A stretch of 64,000 nt of DNA from Fulvia fulva. Lineage: Eukaryota > Ascomycota > Dothideomycetes > Mycosphaerellales > Mycosphaerellaceae. The notes beneath the pieces are model-generated. The model searched no databases. It saw only the letters and a program-made list of their open reading frames with translations, and was not told the DNA's origin. Positions within the stretch are counted from its first letter, which is position 1; every line of letters starts with the position of its first letter. Made by a program: the position numbers and the translations under genes. This document shows, in pieces, positions 1 through 10,926 of this stretch. The stretch spans positions 1,984,001 to 2,048,000 of the forward strand of contig NC_063020.1 in the NCBI RefSeq assembly GCF_020509005.1. Reading direction: 5' to 3'.

Positions 1-1
1 T

Positions 2-247
2 GTGAGCAATGAGGGTCGTGGAGATGCGAGGGATTATATGCTGTCTGGACTCAAGCAAAGTAAAGATGCGGACGAGGTCTACGCTGGTATGCCAGCTCAA
101 AAGCGCCCTTACACTGGCGATCCGCGACTTGCGCTGTTGGCGGCGCAGTTCTTCTTGGACGATCCGGAGAAGGTGCCATACATATTGCGGAACGAGTCTA
201 ATTACGCGCAGGCTGAGTTAGCTGCTAAGGCGAAGGCAGCGGCGTGA
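2..247 (+). CDS. 3' end of an unidentified protein-coding gene
   Basis: An open frame enters from the left edge and ends at TGA 245-247, followed at once by a second TGA. The visible 81 residues are hydrophilic to mildly amphipathic, with a short Leu/Ala-rich helix-like stretch (LALLAAQFFLDD) and an Ala/Lys-rich C-terminus. I do not recognise the family. Codon use and composition resemble the neighbouring host genes, with no RIP depletion of CA/TG, so a genuine C-terminal exon is likely. The start lies outside the window: the GTG at position 2 only opens the visible frame and is not proposed as a start codon. Confidence 0.5.
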   Translation: MSNEGRGDARDYMLSGLKQSKDADEVYAGMPAQKRPYTGDPRLALLAAQFFLDDPEKVPYILRNESNYAQAELAAKAKAAA

Positions 248-963
248 TGAATGAGCTGAGGGACTACAGTCAACCCTTCCTGCAAGATAGATTGGAAGAG
301 GTGATGCCTTCCCATGCTGCTACAGTGCCTCCCGTGCCTACAGGAAATCCGGAAAACGTCAAATTGACCTGTCCAAGCAAGTACCGGAACTTTCCAAAAT
401 ATCTTGAACCAGAGTAAATCGTCTTGACCGAAGCCAGCAGCCTTCAACTGTGTGCAAGCTGGTGGGCGGGGCTTTGTACGTTTCCTGGCCGATGTCTTGG
501 TGCGCCTGCTGAAATACTCCTTTCCCGTCGGTTAAGACCAGATACCGGCATCAAAGCGATGCTGGGCAGCCAATTGTGGTGGAACTGAATCGTCTCGGTA
601 ACGCAACTTCTACTTGCGTTCAAGCAGTGCTCGGATCCATTCCTGTTCCATTAGAATTAAACGAAAATGTTCTTGGATCTCGACATGATTGGAAAGCCAA
701 GAAGAGGCTGCTTCGTCAAGCCGCCACATATTGGCGTCCTCTTCCTTTGATCGGCGTGCCAAGCCAGCTACTCGCATTCGCGTTCACGCGCCCATCTGCC
801 ATGAACAATACTGGTTCAATGAACATTCTATGCCCTTCGGGCTGAAGATTCATCTCCGCAGAGAGAATTTCCAATATCTATATTTCGAAGAGCACAACCA
901 AGGCGGTGCCTTCAGTCAACTTGACGGATCCGATTTCAGGGTTCGACCACAGCACTTCCGAAT
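248..963. other. Intergenic, no supported gene
   Basis: About 0.7 kb of host-composition DNA between the left-edge gene and the GPI-type gene. Two overlapping plus-strand open frames (576-845, 689-1006) show no recognisable domain or signal. It probably holds a 3' UTR and the upstream region of the gene at 964. No clear TATA box or repeat stands out. Confidence 0.5.
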
Positions 964-1962
964 ATGCTTCAAGGAATACAACTTATCCTCCTCGGAGCAG
1001 TACTAGCTGATGCATCTGGAGGCGAGTCTGCGGTAGCTCGTCGACCAGACCGGTCGCAGCCGTTCGCACCTAATGAACTCTTGGGTATCAGCATCTTTGC
1101 ACGGCAGTCGGGATCTTGCGAGTCTGGGTACAAAACGTGCTCCAGTGCCTGCATCTTGAGCACCAGCGAATGCTGCGACGCGCTAGGATCGTGTCCGCGC
1201 GGCTACTATTGCGACAGCATTGGGTGTTGTGAGGATGGCAGGACTTGCACTGGCATAAGCGATGAATGCACTAGAGACTCCAAACGATGCGGCGACGACT
1301 GCATTCCCGAAAGCGAGACCTGCACCGATGGGTCGACTGGCCCGCCGTCTTCCGGAGATGCATCAGGTTCATCTTGCAGCGCGTTCGAGGAGCCATGCGG
1401 GAACCGATGTATGACGGCTGGATCTGACTGTTGCAGTGGTGGATTGACCTTTTGTGCCGCGGGCTTCGTTTGCACGCCTGACAATCAGTGCAGCCTCGAT
1501 CGTGGCCCTGCTGCAAGTTCTTCCGCTTCGACATCATCGACGGCAAGCAGAACAACAGCTTTTTCTGCAAGTACATTTACACCGACAAGAACAAACACGC
1601 TTCCAACCGCTAGCTCCACTTCCGACAGTAGCTCGGACGGGATCTGCAGTCCACTGGAGGATCAATGCGGATACAATTGCATGCCAGCCGGGTCTACCTG
1701 CTGCGCAAGTGGCTATTGCGGTGCTGGAGAGCTATGTTCCGAGAGCAACCGATGTAGGATACCTGGCGAACCCGCTGTCGATGCTGGTCCTTACTCAGCC
1801 CTACGCACGCCTACGAGCTCTAGTGTCACAGGCGGGGGCAGCAGTGACAGCTCGACAAGTGGAAGTTCTTCCCGGGTTGCGTCTTTCAGGCCAGCACCTC
1901 TGGGCACAGCTGTAGCGGGATTCATGGTGGTCCTAGGATTCTTGCTAATCAGCTTTCAGTAG
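964..1962 (+). CDS. Secreted cysteine-rich, Ser/Thr-rich protein, probably GPI-anchored
   Basis: 332 residues, no introns needed. The N-terminus (MLQGIQLILLGAVLADASGG) fits a signal peptide. Three cysteine-rich modules follow at about residues 52-120, 138-176 and 228-264. Each contains a CG-x-x-C core, a CC pair and a closing C-x(4-5)-C, resembling the small knottin-like modules of fungal wall proteins. Ser/Thr/Gly-rich linkers (about 121-137, 181-227, 282-305), likely O-glycosylated, separate them. The last 19 residues (about 314-332) are hydrophobic after a Ser/Arg region, which fits a GPI-attachment signal, so the inferred location is plasma membrane or cell wall. The ATG at 964 has A at -3 and is the first in frame. 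It converges with the protease gene at 2821-4675. The exact function is unknown; the tail could instead be a plain transmembrane anchor. Confidence 0.72.
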   Translation: MLQGIQLILLGAVLADASGGESAVARRPDRSQPFAPNELLGISIFARQSGSCESGYKTCSSACILSTSECCDALGSCPRGYYCDSIGCCEDGRTCTGISDECTRDSKRCGDDCIPESETCTDGSTGPPSSGDASGSSCSAFEEPCGNRCMTAGSDCCSGGLTFCAAGFVCTPDNQCSLDRGPAASSSASTSSTASRTTAFSASTFTPTRTNTLPTASSTSDSSSDGICSPLEDQCGYNCMPAGSTCCASGYCGAGELCSESNRCRIPGEPAVDAGPYSALRTPTSSSVTGGGSSDSSTSGSSSRVASFRPAPLGTAVAGFMVVLGFLLISFQ

Positions 1963-2292
1963 AAACTGTAGTAAAGATTTCAGGGACTGAAATATGAAAG
2001 CCGCAGAGATGTCTGATATTTGCCTCCATAGTGGCGATCCTTCGACATTTTGGTCACACGTGACCGACCAAGATCTTCGTTCACACGAATTGGCCATTTT
2101 GCCGTTAATTAAGCGAAGCAATACCTGTATAAAGCCTGGGAACTCAAGTCTTATATAAGGATAGGTTGCCTATTAAACTAATCTGTGGTTGTATGTGATG
2201 GTGGAGGGAGGTTGTCACAATGTATCGCTAATCCATAGTCAAACGAGCACTTCCACCAGCTTCAGACTGCTAGCCCTCGAAATTGCCCGATC
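1963..2292. other. Intergenic with TATA-like tracts
   Basis: A host-composition spacer. TATA-like tracts (tgtataaag near 2126, cttatataagg near 2150) and an inverted repeat at 2052-2065 suggest a promoter for something downstream on the plus strand, but the only candidate is the broken frame at 2293-2676. Confidence 0.3.
2052..2065. promoter_or_regulatory. Palindromic CACGTG-containing site
   Basis: GGTCAC-AC-GTGACC is a 6-bp inverted repeat with a 2-bp spacer and contains the CACGTG core bound by bHLH factors in fungi. A second CACGTG lies near 5771-5776. A role in regulation is inferred from the motif alone. Confidence 0.25.
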
Positions 2293-2676
2293 ATGCGCCT
2301 GATCATGCGGTGTACTTGGTCGACTATAGCGATGAGTCCTGCAACCCCTTCGACATTCGATCGGATAATGTGGCATGGAGACATTGTCGCCCTGGCGCAA
2401 CAGCAGTATGTCGGTCAGTTCCCTGCTGAGATGGGAGCTTCACAGTGGGAAGGCTTCTTCGAGGTGTGGAACTAGACGTTCCGGACTTTGGAGTCGTGCT
2501 CTCGCGGGAACGGGAAGGTCTTGGGCATGAACGCGGATGGGAATCCAGAGGCAATCGCACAGTATCATCAGTTTGCCGAAACTGTGCGATCTCACGGATG
2601 GCCAGACCTGTGCTGCTATCGGAAGGATGGATGCATGGAGGTCTTGTCGCATCTTGAGAAGCCTCAACCCTTTTGA
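2293..2676 (+). pseudogene. Possible small broken gene with one internal TAG
   Basis: Two adjacent open frames (2293-2475 and 2488-2676) lie in the same reading frame, separated only by TAG at 2473-2475. Read through, they give about 127 codons with a soluble, mixed composition (for example GNGKVLGMNADGNPEAIAQ). I recognise no family. The TAG could be a former CAG or TGG, or the region may be noncoding. A short intron is another possibility but I see no convincing GT...AG pair. TATA-like tracts lie 130-170 bp upstream. Confidence 0.25.
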
Positions 2677-2820
2677 GAAATCACCGCGAAATGATGAGGC
2701 ATCAAGGTTCATGACAGGCGTGTAGGCTTGTAGGTACTCGGCTTTCCGCATTTTCTTTCACTATGAATCAGGGACGTTTCGCTACATGCGGAGCTGTTAT
2801 GCTCGAGAGATACATGAGAC
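2677..2820. other. Short spacer, likely 3' UTR of the protease gene
   Basis: A 144-bp host spacer downstream (on the minus strand) of the sedolisin stop codon. Nothing else is seen. Confidence 0.3.
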
Positions 2821-4675
2821 TCAGGCGCCGAAGAGCGACCTTAGACCGCTAAAGATAGGGGTACCAAGCCCAGTCACTGCGTCCCAACCGACGCTCGTAT
2901 ACAACCCAGTGTCCTCATCTGGGGCGGGGCAGCCAAAGGCCGCGCCTGAGATTATGTCGGTGAATGCGCCTTGACTACCGTAAATAGTCGGATGGACGTA
3001 TCCGACTCTGCCTTTGCCTACTGCGCGCCTCGCGTCATTGATGAGCGCAAGTACTGCTGCCATGAGAGGAGTGGCAGCAGAGGTGCCTCCAGCGACGACG
3101 AACTGGCCGTTGAAGCTGATTGGGTAATTGCTACCCTGCGCAGATACGTCGGGAATGCCCCGTCCAGCTTTGTTGTACTTGCCGGCTGAGCGTGAGCCCA
3201 GCGAGTCGACGTACGCGCTGGTGTAGGCACTTTGGTAGGATGGCGCTGGGAAGAGGTTGCTGAATCCAGATCCGGTCCAGAATCGAGAAATTGTCGTGTT
3301 AACAGCGAACTCGGGCGAAAAGTCTTGCGTGGCAGAGGTCGTAAGGATGTAAGGGCACCCAGAGGGGTACGTCGGGAAGAACGAATCAGCACAAGATAGG
3401 GCAGTGTATCCCTGGACAGTGTCAACGCCATTGTCCCCAGAGCCCACAACCACTGTCGTTCCAAGTGCCGTGAGCTTCTGCGCGACGGCACACATGGCTT
3501 GCGCTTGACTCTCGGAGTAATCGATTTCGTTTGCGGCGTACGAAATGCTGACCACGCCCGGCCGATCGCTATCAGCCAAGTCGATGTAATACTGCGGAGA
3601 CGGTGTCAGGACTCGACTTCTTGAATTTTAACCAGGGGCCACATACCTGCATTCCCTCTGCAAAGCCGTCTGCGGTGGACTGCCGGAAAGACACAAATTG
3701 GTTCACTAAAGGATACGTCGCTGACACCGTAGTCTGAACGTCTAGATTCGATTCCGCGCTTGGGTTGTTCTGATCGGGTTGTGCGCCATTTGCGGCAGCG
3801 ATTGGCAATTGGTATCCAGATGCATCGCTTCGATAGGTTTCGAGGAAGGTTGTGAGATCTGCCTGGCTTGCACTATGGCACGTTGTCATCAATTTGAGTC
3901 TCCTGTAGCAAGACTTGCTTACTTACGCGTCTCCATTAAGACCAAGGACTGAAATGTCGATGGCGCCGGCTACGGGTTTCGGCGTGTAGCTGCTTAGTCC
4001 ATAGAGGTCGCGGCGACATTCCGGTGTCACCGTCTGGAGGTTGCAAGACCCAGGGGCAGCACGCTTTTCGTTCTCCATACTGATCGCATCGAGCTGTCGT
4101 GGTTCATGCACGGTAGAAGGAGGAGGGGCAAAAAAGGCGATGGGGCTGACGTCGATAACGTGTTCAGCGATAGCTGCAGGGACGGTGTACTCCTTGGCGC
4201 GGCGGACAGTCTGTCCATCGGTAGGGCGTGTCCAATCCACAAGCTGGGTGGCGAAGATTTTGTTGACTTGGTCCACGGTACCCTGGACAGTCACAAAGTC
4301 TTGCAACTTGGAGAATGAGATGGCATCCTCCGGGATGCCGTGAGACGTGAGCAGAGATCTGATATCTGCGATGGAGCTGGGCGCAGGTGCAGTGTACTGA
4401 GTGAGTTCCTCCGTGGTCAGCCATTCACCGCCCGACTGCGCGATCTGCACCATGCGGGAATCAAGCTGGTCCAGCTGAGCACCTTTGAGCGCCATTGTGA
4501 ACTCATACGGTATTGATTGCTGTGATACCCCAAGTCGCTGGAAGCCGGGAGAGATCCTTTGAGGTGCTCGCGTTGGTGTGCCCGAAGGGGTGGTCGGTGG
4601 AGCACCATACACGCCCCCAGCAAGTGCGAGGCAAACAATGTACAGCGCTCGGAGCGAAGAAGATGACTTGGCCAT
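2821..4675 (-). CDS. Sedolisin / tripeptidyl-peptidase-like serine-carboxyl protease (MEROPS S53), three exons
   Basis: Exons 4675-3927, 3872-3647 and 3591-2821 join to a 581-residue protein, the usual size of fungal S53 preproenzymes. Residues 1-24 form a signal peptide. About 35-190 resembles the Pro-kumamolisin activation domain. The catalytic domain follows: the Glu/Asp pair lies in ESNLDVQ (E290, D294), the oxyanion Asp in SGDNG (D378) and the nucleophile in GGTSAATP (S496). The calcium site is formed by TDI (D537) and GWDAVTGLGTP (D562). All key residues are present, so the enzyme is probably active. S53 enzymes are secreted, acid-active and cleave tripeptides or internal bonds. The ATG at 4675 begins the signal peptide. 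The gene converges with the GPI-type gene. Composition is host-like with no RIP. The start and both introns fit the frame exactly. Confidence 0.93.
3592..3646 (-). other. Intron 2 of the sedolisin gene
   Basis: 55 bp, donor GTATGT, branch-like CTGAC about 14 nt before the acceptor, acceptor CCGCAG. It lies between codons and joins EGMQ to YYIDLADSD. Confidence 0.9.
3873..3926 (-). other. Intron 1 of the sedolisin gene
   Basis: 54 bp, donor GTAAGT (3926 downwards), acceptor ending CCATAG at 3873. It splits an Ala codon (gc|t). Removing it joins GLNGDA to ASQADLTTF, a normal start of the S53 catalytic domain. Confidence 0.88.
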
Positions 4676-5809
4676 TGTGGCGCGGTAATTGCGTGCAAGG
4701 GATTAAAAGAGTTATCAGCACAAGACAGAGCTGATACACACCATGGTCCTGGGGCACAGCGTCTGCTAAATAGGCAATCATTCTGGTGCAGCAACGCAGT
4801 GGTTGCACGATTGTTGCAACGAAGAATGTGACCTGCCAATCTTCCACTAGTCGCTTTCTTCATCGTATCTCGCAAAGGCTGTTTCGAGTAGCCTGAAATG
4901 GTGGTCATGAGATACGTGTAGGTACTGTCTTCACAGCTTCCTTGAGCGGTATAGTGCCCTGGCATAGACTCTCGTAGTATGTCGAATAGTCTCTCGGCCG
5001 GACAGCGCTGTAGTAGCAATGTCGATTGCAACATTGAGTGGACACTAAGGTGTTGTCCAACTCAATGATGATTGTATGTCGTCCTTTTTGACTCCGGAGG
5101 GATAATGCATAATTAGCGCGTTTTCTCAACCTCGTACTCACCTCCGAACCGGTGGATCAGTGTCAAAGACAGCACGAGTAAGTCCTTCGGCTTTAGCAAA
5201 GTGATAACGGGTAGGAGGGCCGTCCCTCTCGACATTACACTTTAACTGGGCGATCAGTTCCCCAATTCAGAAGGTCACATAGCTTTAGGAAGGCCACCTC
5301 GTACTGACACAGTGTTACCACTGTTGAATTACTGCGACGCTGTATAGTCTAGAGAGCAGCTGCAGTCCAGCTCGCATTAGCTGGTCTAGGGCCAATTGCC
5401 CATTGGCACCCGACAAGCTCAAGGATATGCGTGCTTTTGTGGCTTCCACTCTTTAGCTCTCTCTTCGAGAAGGCTAAGCTGGAGCGGGGATACGAAACCT
5501 CTGTCAAAGATTGCATTCTGGGCTGGCATTTTGACCCTAATTGCGCACTGGGTTCTTTAGCCGCTTCCAATGTACGGCGCGAGGTTCGTCTTCTCCAGAG
5601 GCTTGTTCAAGGCCTGGTTGGCATTGCTTATTGAGCGTAGCGACCGAGCGCTAGCCACACTGGAGTACGAGCTTGCGAGTACGTAGGTGAGGCGTCAGCG
5701 AGGGAGTGAAGCTCTATACCAGCCCTCAACTAGCCTTGGCGCCCGCTCTGATTGGTCAACTTTCAAGTTTTAGGGTCACGTGATCTACCGCACTGTGCCT
5801 GTTGGCGAA
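4676..5809. other. Intergenic region upstream of the sedolisin gene
   Basis: 1.1 kb of host-composition DNA. Overlapping antisense frames (4417-5034, 4905-5141) and a short plus frame (5431-5634) show no domain. Near the right end, attggt (CCAAT box on the minus strand) and gtcacgtgatct lie close together at about 5751-5782. It ends at the LINE-A target duplication. Confidence 0.5.
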
Positions 5810-5823
5810 CTCGCAAACATATA
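5810..5823. repeat. Left target-site duplication of LINE-A (14 bp)
   Basis: ctcgcaaacatata here is repeated exactly at 10913-10926. The two copies bracket 5824-10912 and define the insertion. Confidence 0.9.
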
Positions 5824-5885
5824 GATAGATAGATATTTCATTTAAGCTGTTATAGTGCCCTTTGGCCTATATAGCTATACTATCT
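5824..5885 (-). repeat. LINE-A 3' terminal conserved sequence and GATA tail
   Basis: The tail gatagatagat is followed (in minus-strand sense preceded) by ttcattta..gt.atagtgccct.tggcctat, which matches the ends of LINE-Y and L5. It may be the recognition end for the RT. Confidence 0.6.
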
Positions 5886-7149
5886 TATTTTCGTATATAT
5901 AGAGAGGAAACCGTATTAGTAAAAATCCCTACTCCTTCCCGCCTATCTTTTTCCCCCTCGTTATTGCCTTAGATTTCCCTTATTAAGAGTACGGTAGTGT
6001 TATAGGCCTGCCCTAATAACTACCCTATCTATAACCCTCCTAGCTTCCGCCTCTTATCTATCTACCCCTCCGTCTTATTAGCGAGGCTAAACTACTAGAG
6101 GTATCCCTACTATAGTACCTACCGAGCGATTCGGCGAATATTACCTTTATCCCTAATAATTGACTTATAGTCTCTCCTTCCCGCTTAGTGCCTCTAATTT
6201 CCCCTACTACTCGCCTACTACGGGTATCGTAGTAGTATATATTCTAGGTTTTACGATAGGTAGCTATACTAGTAGGCTAGGCTTTAGATATCTAGTACGC
6301 GTCTCCTAAATAGATAGGCCCTTAGTCTAATATGTTCGGACCTAATTTGGATCGCTATACTTACTTTAGCCCTTATTAGGTCCCTATATAGCTAGTAATT
6401 ATGTCTCTAGAAAGCTCGGAGTACTATCAGGCCTATTGTCTTAGGGGGCTTCCTTTTCTAGTCCTACTCCTATAGGTAGCTCGCTATCTATTCCGCTAGA
6501 CTTTAGGTCTTAGCCTTACTCCTACCGGCCTAGCGGGTCCTACGCTCCTCCTCTTTTTGTACTAGCTATTCGGTACTTATCTATACGGCCGTATAGGTAG
6601 TAAGGTCATCCTCTTTTTAGCTTGTCCTATGTCCGGCCCCTCTCCGGTAGCGGCTTTCTATCTTATTCCTTACCTCCTAGATCGTAGTTTATACTAGGTA
6701 ATCTATCGTCTTTACCGCGTATTAAATTCTTATTCCCTGGATATATTAGCCGATTAGTAGTGTTCCCGTCTCTATTTCTACCGTATATATTAACGTCGTC
6801 TTATATACCCCTAGTATTCTACGTAGGTTACCTACCTTAGTCCTATTTAGGGGTTACTCTATCCGTTTCGAGATCGGCTTACCTACGCCTCCTATACCCT
6901 AAATCTATACCCCGTATAATATAGCTAGTCTAACGATCGCATTATATATTACCCTTACCTTATCAAATATTACTCTCTATATAGACGCCGTAAGCCTCTT
7001 TATTAAGGCTTCGTTAACTTACGCTCAACTCTAGGCTTTCTTAATCTATACGTTCTAGCTTAGCTTCGGGTCGAGCTAGATCCCTAGTACTCGTAGCTCC
7101 GCTAATAGCTTAGTCTCGTAGCCTTAGATTCTTACCGCCGCCTTTATAT

Positions 7150-8300
7150 TATAGTATATTCTCGCTTTACTAAAGTGTATAAGCTAGTACTTTTTAGGGG
7201 CGAACCGGGTACTATACTTCTTTACCTACTCCTCGCATTTCTTATACCTATCTTTAAGAAGGCGACAGTTCTCCTCTATCGAGTCTAACTAGGCTAGAAT
7301 GTTTATATCGTCTACGAATCCCGATACTAAGGTTTACGGAGAGGTGAGTAGGGGAATTAGATCAGACATAAACATTAGAAATAGGATAGGGGAGAGAGTA
7401 GATCCCTAAGGTATTCTAGCCTCTACCTTTACCGGGTCGTACGTGTACCTCCCTAGGACTAGGTATGTCGTCCGTTCCTAGAGAAAGGAGTAGACGAACT
7501 TCGTTACCTACTAGGGGATACCTTTCTATTATAGGATATATATTAGCCTTTAGTATAAGACGTTGTCGAAGGCTCCTACGATATCGAGGGCGCTCCGTAA
7601 TTAGCTCTATTACTATTAGTATCGATCGCTAGCTTCTTCCCCCTATCTATATTACTAGGAGTACGTAGTTGTCCTCGGCTAGCTACGTAAGTCTCTAGGC
7701 TACTATCTTCTCTAGAACCTTCCCTATCGTATTTAGAAGTACGATTAGCCTATACGATTTAGGCTAAGTATAGTCCTCCTTCTATAGCTTACGTAGCACT
7801 ACTGTTATAGACTCTCTATACGGCTTCGGGTAATACCCTAGCCGTAGATATACGGTAAATAGGTTTATAAGGCTCGGCGCGATCTCTTCTCTATACTCTT
7901 TTAGTAGTATATTTAGTATCCTATCTAGGCCTAGGGATCTTCGTCCTTTTAGCTTACTTATAACTCCTATTACTATATTAGAGCTAACCGCCTAATCTAT
8001 GTCTAGGGGTTCCGGGTATATACTCGGGTCGATATCCGTAAGGTCTACCTCTACTTACGTAGAAAAGAAATAGTCGGCTAATACTTTTGCCTTGCCCCGG
8101 GGCGTAGTCTAGGCAATCCCTTCGCGGTCTATAATTAGAGGGAAGTAAGGGGTTCGTTACTCTTTAGGTAGTCGTGCCTATTTAGCTAGTCTCTACATCT
8201 ATTCCGGGTTTTCTATAACGAGCCCGATCGTTACTCTCTAGTCCTAAAGCTTATCGCGTCTTATCTATGCCTTCTTCTCTTATATTACGCGATAGTATTA
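7150..8300 (-). pseudogene. LINE-A reverse transcriptase remnant
   Basis: The minus strand carries RIP(Q)GSTLSPI at about 7385-7420 and the catalytic box GFVDDINI at about 7297-7325, the two best-conserved LINE RT motifs. Several in-frame TAA/TAG make it inactive. Confidence 0.75.
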
Positions 8301-8649
8301 CTCCTACGTCTCTTAGGTATACTCCTTCGTCTACTATCGCCTTGTCCTTCTAGCCTCCTTTACCTTCGTAGAGTATTTAGGGGTCTAGAAGGCCTTCTAC
8401 TACGTTAAGGGCCGGAGTAACGGCGTATATTATTCCGCTACTTGCTATATAACCGAGGTAATCTGTTCCGCTACTTAATCTAGCTAGGCTATCGTCTCGA
8501 GTTCCCTATACTACGGTAGGTTTACTATTAGGAAGTCTCTTATATCGTCCTAGCGTGCCTTCTTCTAGTTACGGCGTAGTTCGCTTACTAGCTCCTCTAT
8601 CGCCTTTACCTCTAGCGTCGTTTAAATAGGGATATAGTCTAAGGAGGCC

Positions 8650-9330
8650 TCTAGCGCGTAGTTCGGTCTATATTAGACTAGTCTCTCTTTAAGTTCTTAT
8701 AATAGAAAGTATAGGTCGATTGTACTTATACTTATACGGGCCTTCTACGTCTCTATTCTCTTTAGTATTACTAAGGCCATTCCGTAGCGTACGGTTATAT
8801 CTAGTAGCTTTCCCCCTAAAACGCGTACGGGGGAGTGAAGTCGAATTTCTACTATAGGTAGTAGAGGATAAAGTTGCCGAGGAGTACTTACTTCGTGTCT
8901 TAGCTTAGGGTCCGCTCTAGGTAGGCGAGGGTTCCTAGTTCCCTACTCGTCCGACCCCGCGGTAGCGGGTTATAAACGTTATAGATCTAGATAGAGCCTT
9001 ATGTTATATCGATCTAGATTAATATTATGTCTCCTAGATTACCCTACTACGGTAGTATAACCTTCTACGACTCAAGGTCTATAGTCTTACTTACGTATAT
9101 ATATATCCTCGGGATAACGCCTCGTTCGCCCGCGATTACGGTATAGTTTCTCCGGTCATTATAAGTAGCTAGGAGTTCTACGTAGGGGTTAATCTATAGT
9201 TCCTATACCGTAATAACGTAGTACCGTAGCGGGTCTAGCTCTTATAGAAAGTAGCGCTAGACCTTGTCCCTACTTTTGTTTACGTTATACTATACGATAG
9301 TAATGTCGTCGTATAGTATTATTTGTTATC
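8650..9330 (-). pseudogene. LINE-A endonuclease domain remnant
   Basis: The minus strand reads QYNVNKSRDKV near 9280-9310, the characteristic start of the exonuclease-endonuclease-phosphatase domain in fungal LINEs, then E and N-P positions (ELQINPY). A GNLGDIILI segment lies near 9000-9040. TAG/TAA interrupt at former Gln codons. This domain nicks target DNA for priming. Confidence 0.6.
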
Positions 9331-9639
9331 CGTAAGGTCTATTTCCGTACTAACCTACTATATCTCCTAAGCCTATATCCCGCTATCCGGCTAGCCCTAG
9401 GGCCGCTAGGGCGCCCTAAAGATTTGTATTTAGCCTATTTCGTTAGTAGTACGGTTAAGGTATCGAGGCCTACCGGGAGGTAGATACGTTTAAGGTTAGG
9501 TTCCCTTATTCGTCTCTTCTACACTCTTTCTCTTACTCGGCTCGAAGCCCTTATATACGGTAGGACCCTCCTACTATTATTAGGGGTACCTAGCTAGTAT
9601 AGAGATCCTTACTTATCTCGCTCGTTCTTATACTACTAT

Positions 9640-10668
9640 TCTAGCTAGGCATTGGTTTGAATACGCTAGGTGCCTTCTACTATAGTATATATACCTACTC
9701 TCCTTTCTTAGGCATTCCCTTCCCTAGTATAGGCCTACGTAGTAAGGACACCTTAGGGTCTTCTCCCCGTATTTTGGGGCTATATGACCGTACTATTAGC
9801 ATTAGAAGCATTATAGTACCCTATAGCTACTCTAATAGATCTCTATGTCTATTCTCTCGTAGTTCTAGAATAGCCTATTATCTAGTATCTAGTTAGCTTG
9901 TTCCGCTGTCTCTACCTAGATAATAAGCGATGAATACGTCTTCTCTCGGTCTACTGTCTTGTATAACCGTGCCGCCTTCGTTAGTCGTACTCCTAGGGAT
10001 ATGTTCTAGTTCTATACTTAGAGTTAGGGAAGGTCTTCGACCTTGAATGTCCTAGGGACCCCGTAGGCGATAACGGTATACTATTAGTAGGAGACTCGCG
10101 CCGACTTCGCAACTTTAGTAGTCCACTCCTTATAGGTCTCTAGTTTTCGTCTATTAGACTCTTATACGGTAAAGAGTCTCACTACGCCTATTGCCTCTAC
10201 CTTCGCTCCGACTACCTCCTTTTAGCCGATTCTGTCGACAATCTCCTTGCTTATTAGGGCTGCGATTTCTTGTTTCTCCGCCGGATTAGTAATGTATAGG
10301 CGTACCGCATTGCTTGCCTTCGTAGGGGGTTAATTCTTGCCTACTACTACTATTGCCTATCTAGTTGGTCTCTAGGCTGCCTTCTGTGTTGCTTGTTAGA
10401 TTGTCTTCGGGATTTGGTGTGATAGCGCTTTTAGCGCTCCTAGTAGCTGTGCTATAGTGTTCTTATATACCCGGGCTGGGTGTTCGTCGTCCCCTAGCAA
10501 GTTTTCCGCCTCCGTGTATAGGGTCGTCCACGCTGTGTTGTTTGTCGTTAGCCTCTGCTTTCCATGTAGTAGGCCTTGGCTTGTGTCCTGGGTTTTTCCT
10601 TGGTTTGTTCCCCGGTTTGGCTCTTGGTGCAGAATGTTCGCAAGGCTGTGGCTCTCGTTGGTTGCCAT
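9640..10668 (-). pseudogene. LINE-A ORF1 (gag-like) remnant
   Basis: The ATG at 10668 begins an intact 90-codon stretch (MATNESHSLANILHQEP...) to a TAA at 10396, which is immediately followed in frame by more coding sequence. Downstream stops are TAA/TAG at former Gln positions. A CxxC...GH-type zinc knuckle (CF-x-C-x-x-YGHI) is visible near 9785-9815. ORF1 proteins of this class bind the element RNA. The first 270 bp are RIP-free, the rest heavily mutated. Confidence 0.7.
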
Positions 10669-10912
10669 CCTTCGCTGCTGTTCGGGGTGAGGTCGCGCTT
10701 CCTAATTAGGCAGTTGTCCTCCGCAACTCCGCAACTCCAGGGTCTGCCGTCAGGGGAACGGAACCTCAGTTTTGGGGTTCTTTGTACCACGATTGCGCCG
10801 CCGCCAGCGCAGGCGGGTCGCTGCTGCTTGAGTGGATTGCTCGTCTTGATAAGGGCTGTCGAATGGATGGTTCTCGTCGATGTTCCGCTCTGTGCTAATC
10901 GATGGCTCTCTC
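10669..10912 (-). other. LINE-A 5' leader
   Basis: A 244-bp untranslated leader between the right target duplication and the ORF1 ATG. CA and TG are frequent, so it has escaped RIP. A promoter would be expected here in a LINE but no motif is certain. Confidence 0.5.
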
Positions 10913-10926
10913 CTCGCAAACATATA
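10913..10926. repeat. Right target-site duplication of LINE-A
   Basis: ctcgcaaacatata, identical to 5810-5823. Host sequence resumes after it. Confidence 0.9.

Larger units (their letters stand above)
5824..10912 (-). mobile_element. LINE-A: full-length non-LTR retrotransposon, RIP-degraded
   Basis: 5.09 kb on the minus strand, flanked by a 14-bp target duplication. A (GATA)n/(CTAT)n simple-repeat tail lies at the left (3') end. Reading 5' to 3' (right to left): 5' leader 10669-10912; gag-like ORF1 from 10668 with a CCHC knuckle; endonuclease about 9320-8650; reverse transcriptase about 8300-7150. The organisation (ORF1 plus EN-RT, no clear RNase H) fits Tad-like fungal LINEs. From 5824 to about 10300, CA and TG are nearly absent and the frames are full of TAA/TAG, as RIP produces. 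The 5' 500 bp is almost unmutated. It differs in sequence from the L1-L5 family below. Confidence 0.9.

Noticed and set aside
576..1006. Two overlapping plus-strand ORFs upstream of the GPI-type gene
   Set aside because: They overlap in different frames, have no domain, and lie in a probable promoter/UTR region.
4417..5141. Antisense and upstream minus-strand ORFs around the sedolisin start
   Set aside because: They overlap the well-supported exon 1 in another frame or are low-complexity chance frames without motifs.
5820..5840. GATA repeats as telomere or CRISPR-like arrays
   Set aside because: They are short LINE tails, each at one end of an insertion, without spacers or telomere units.
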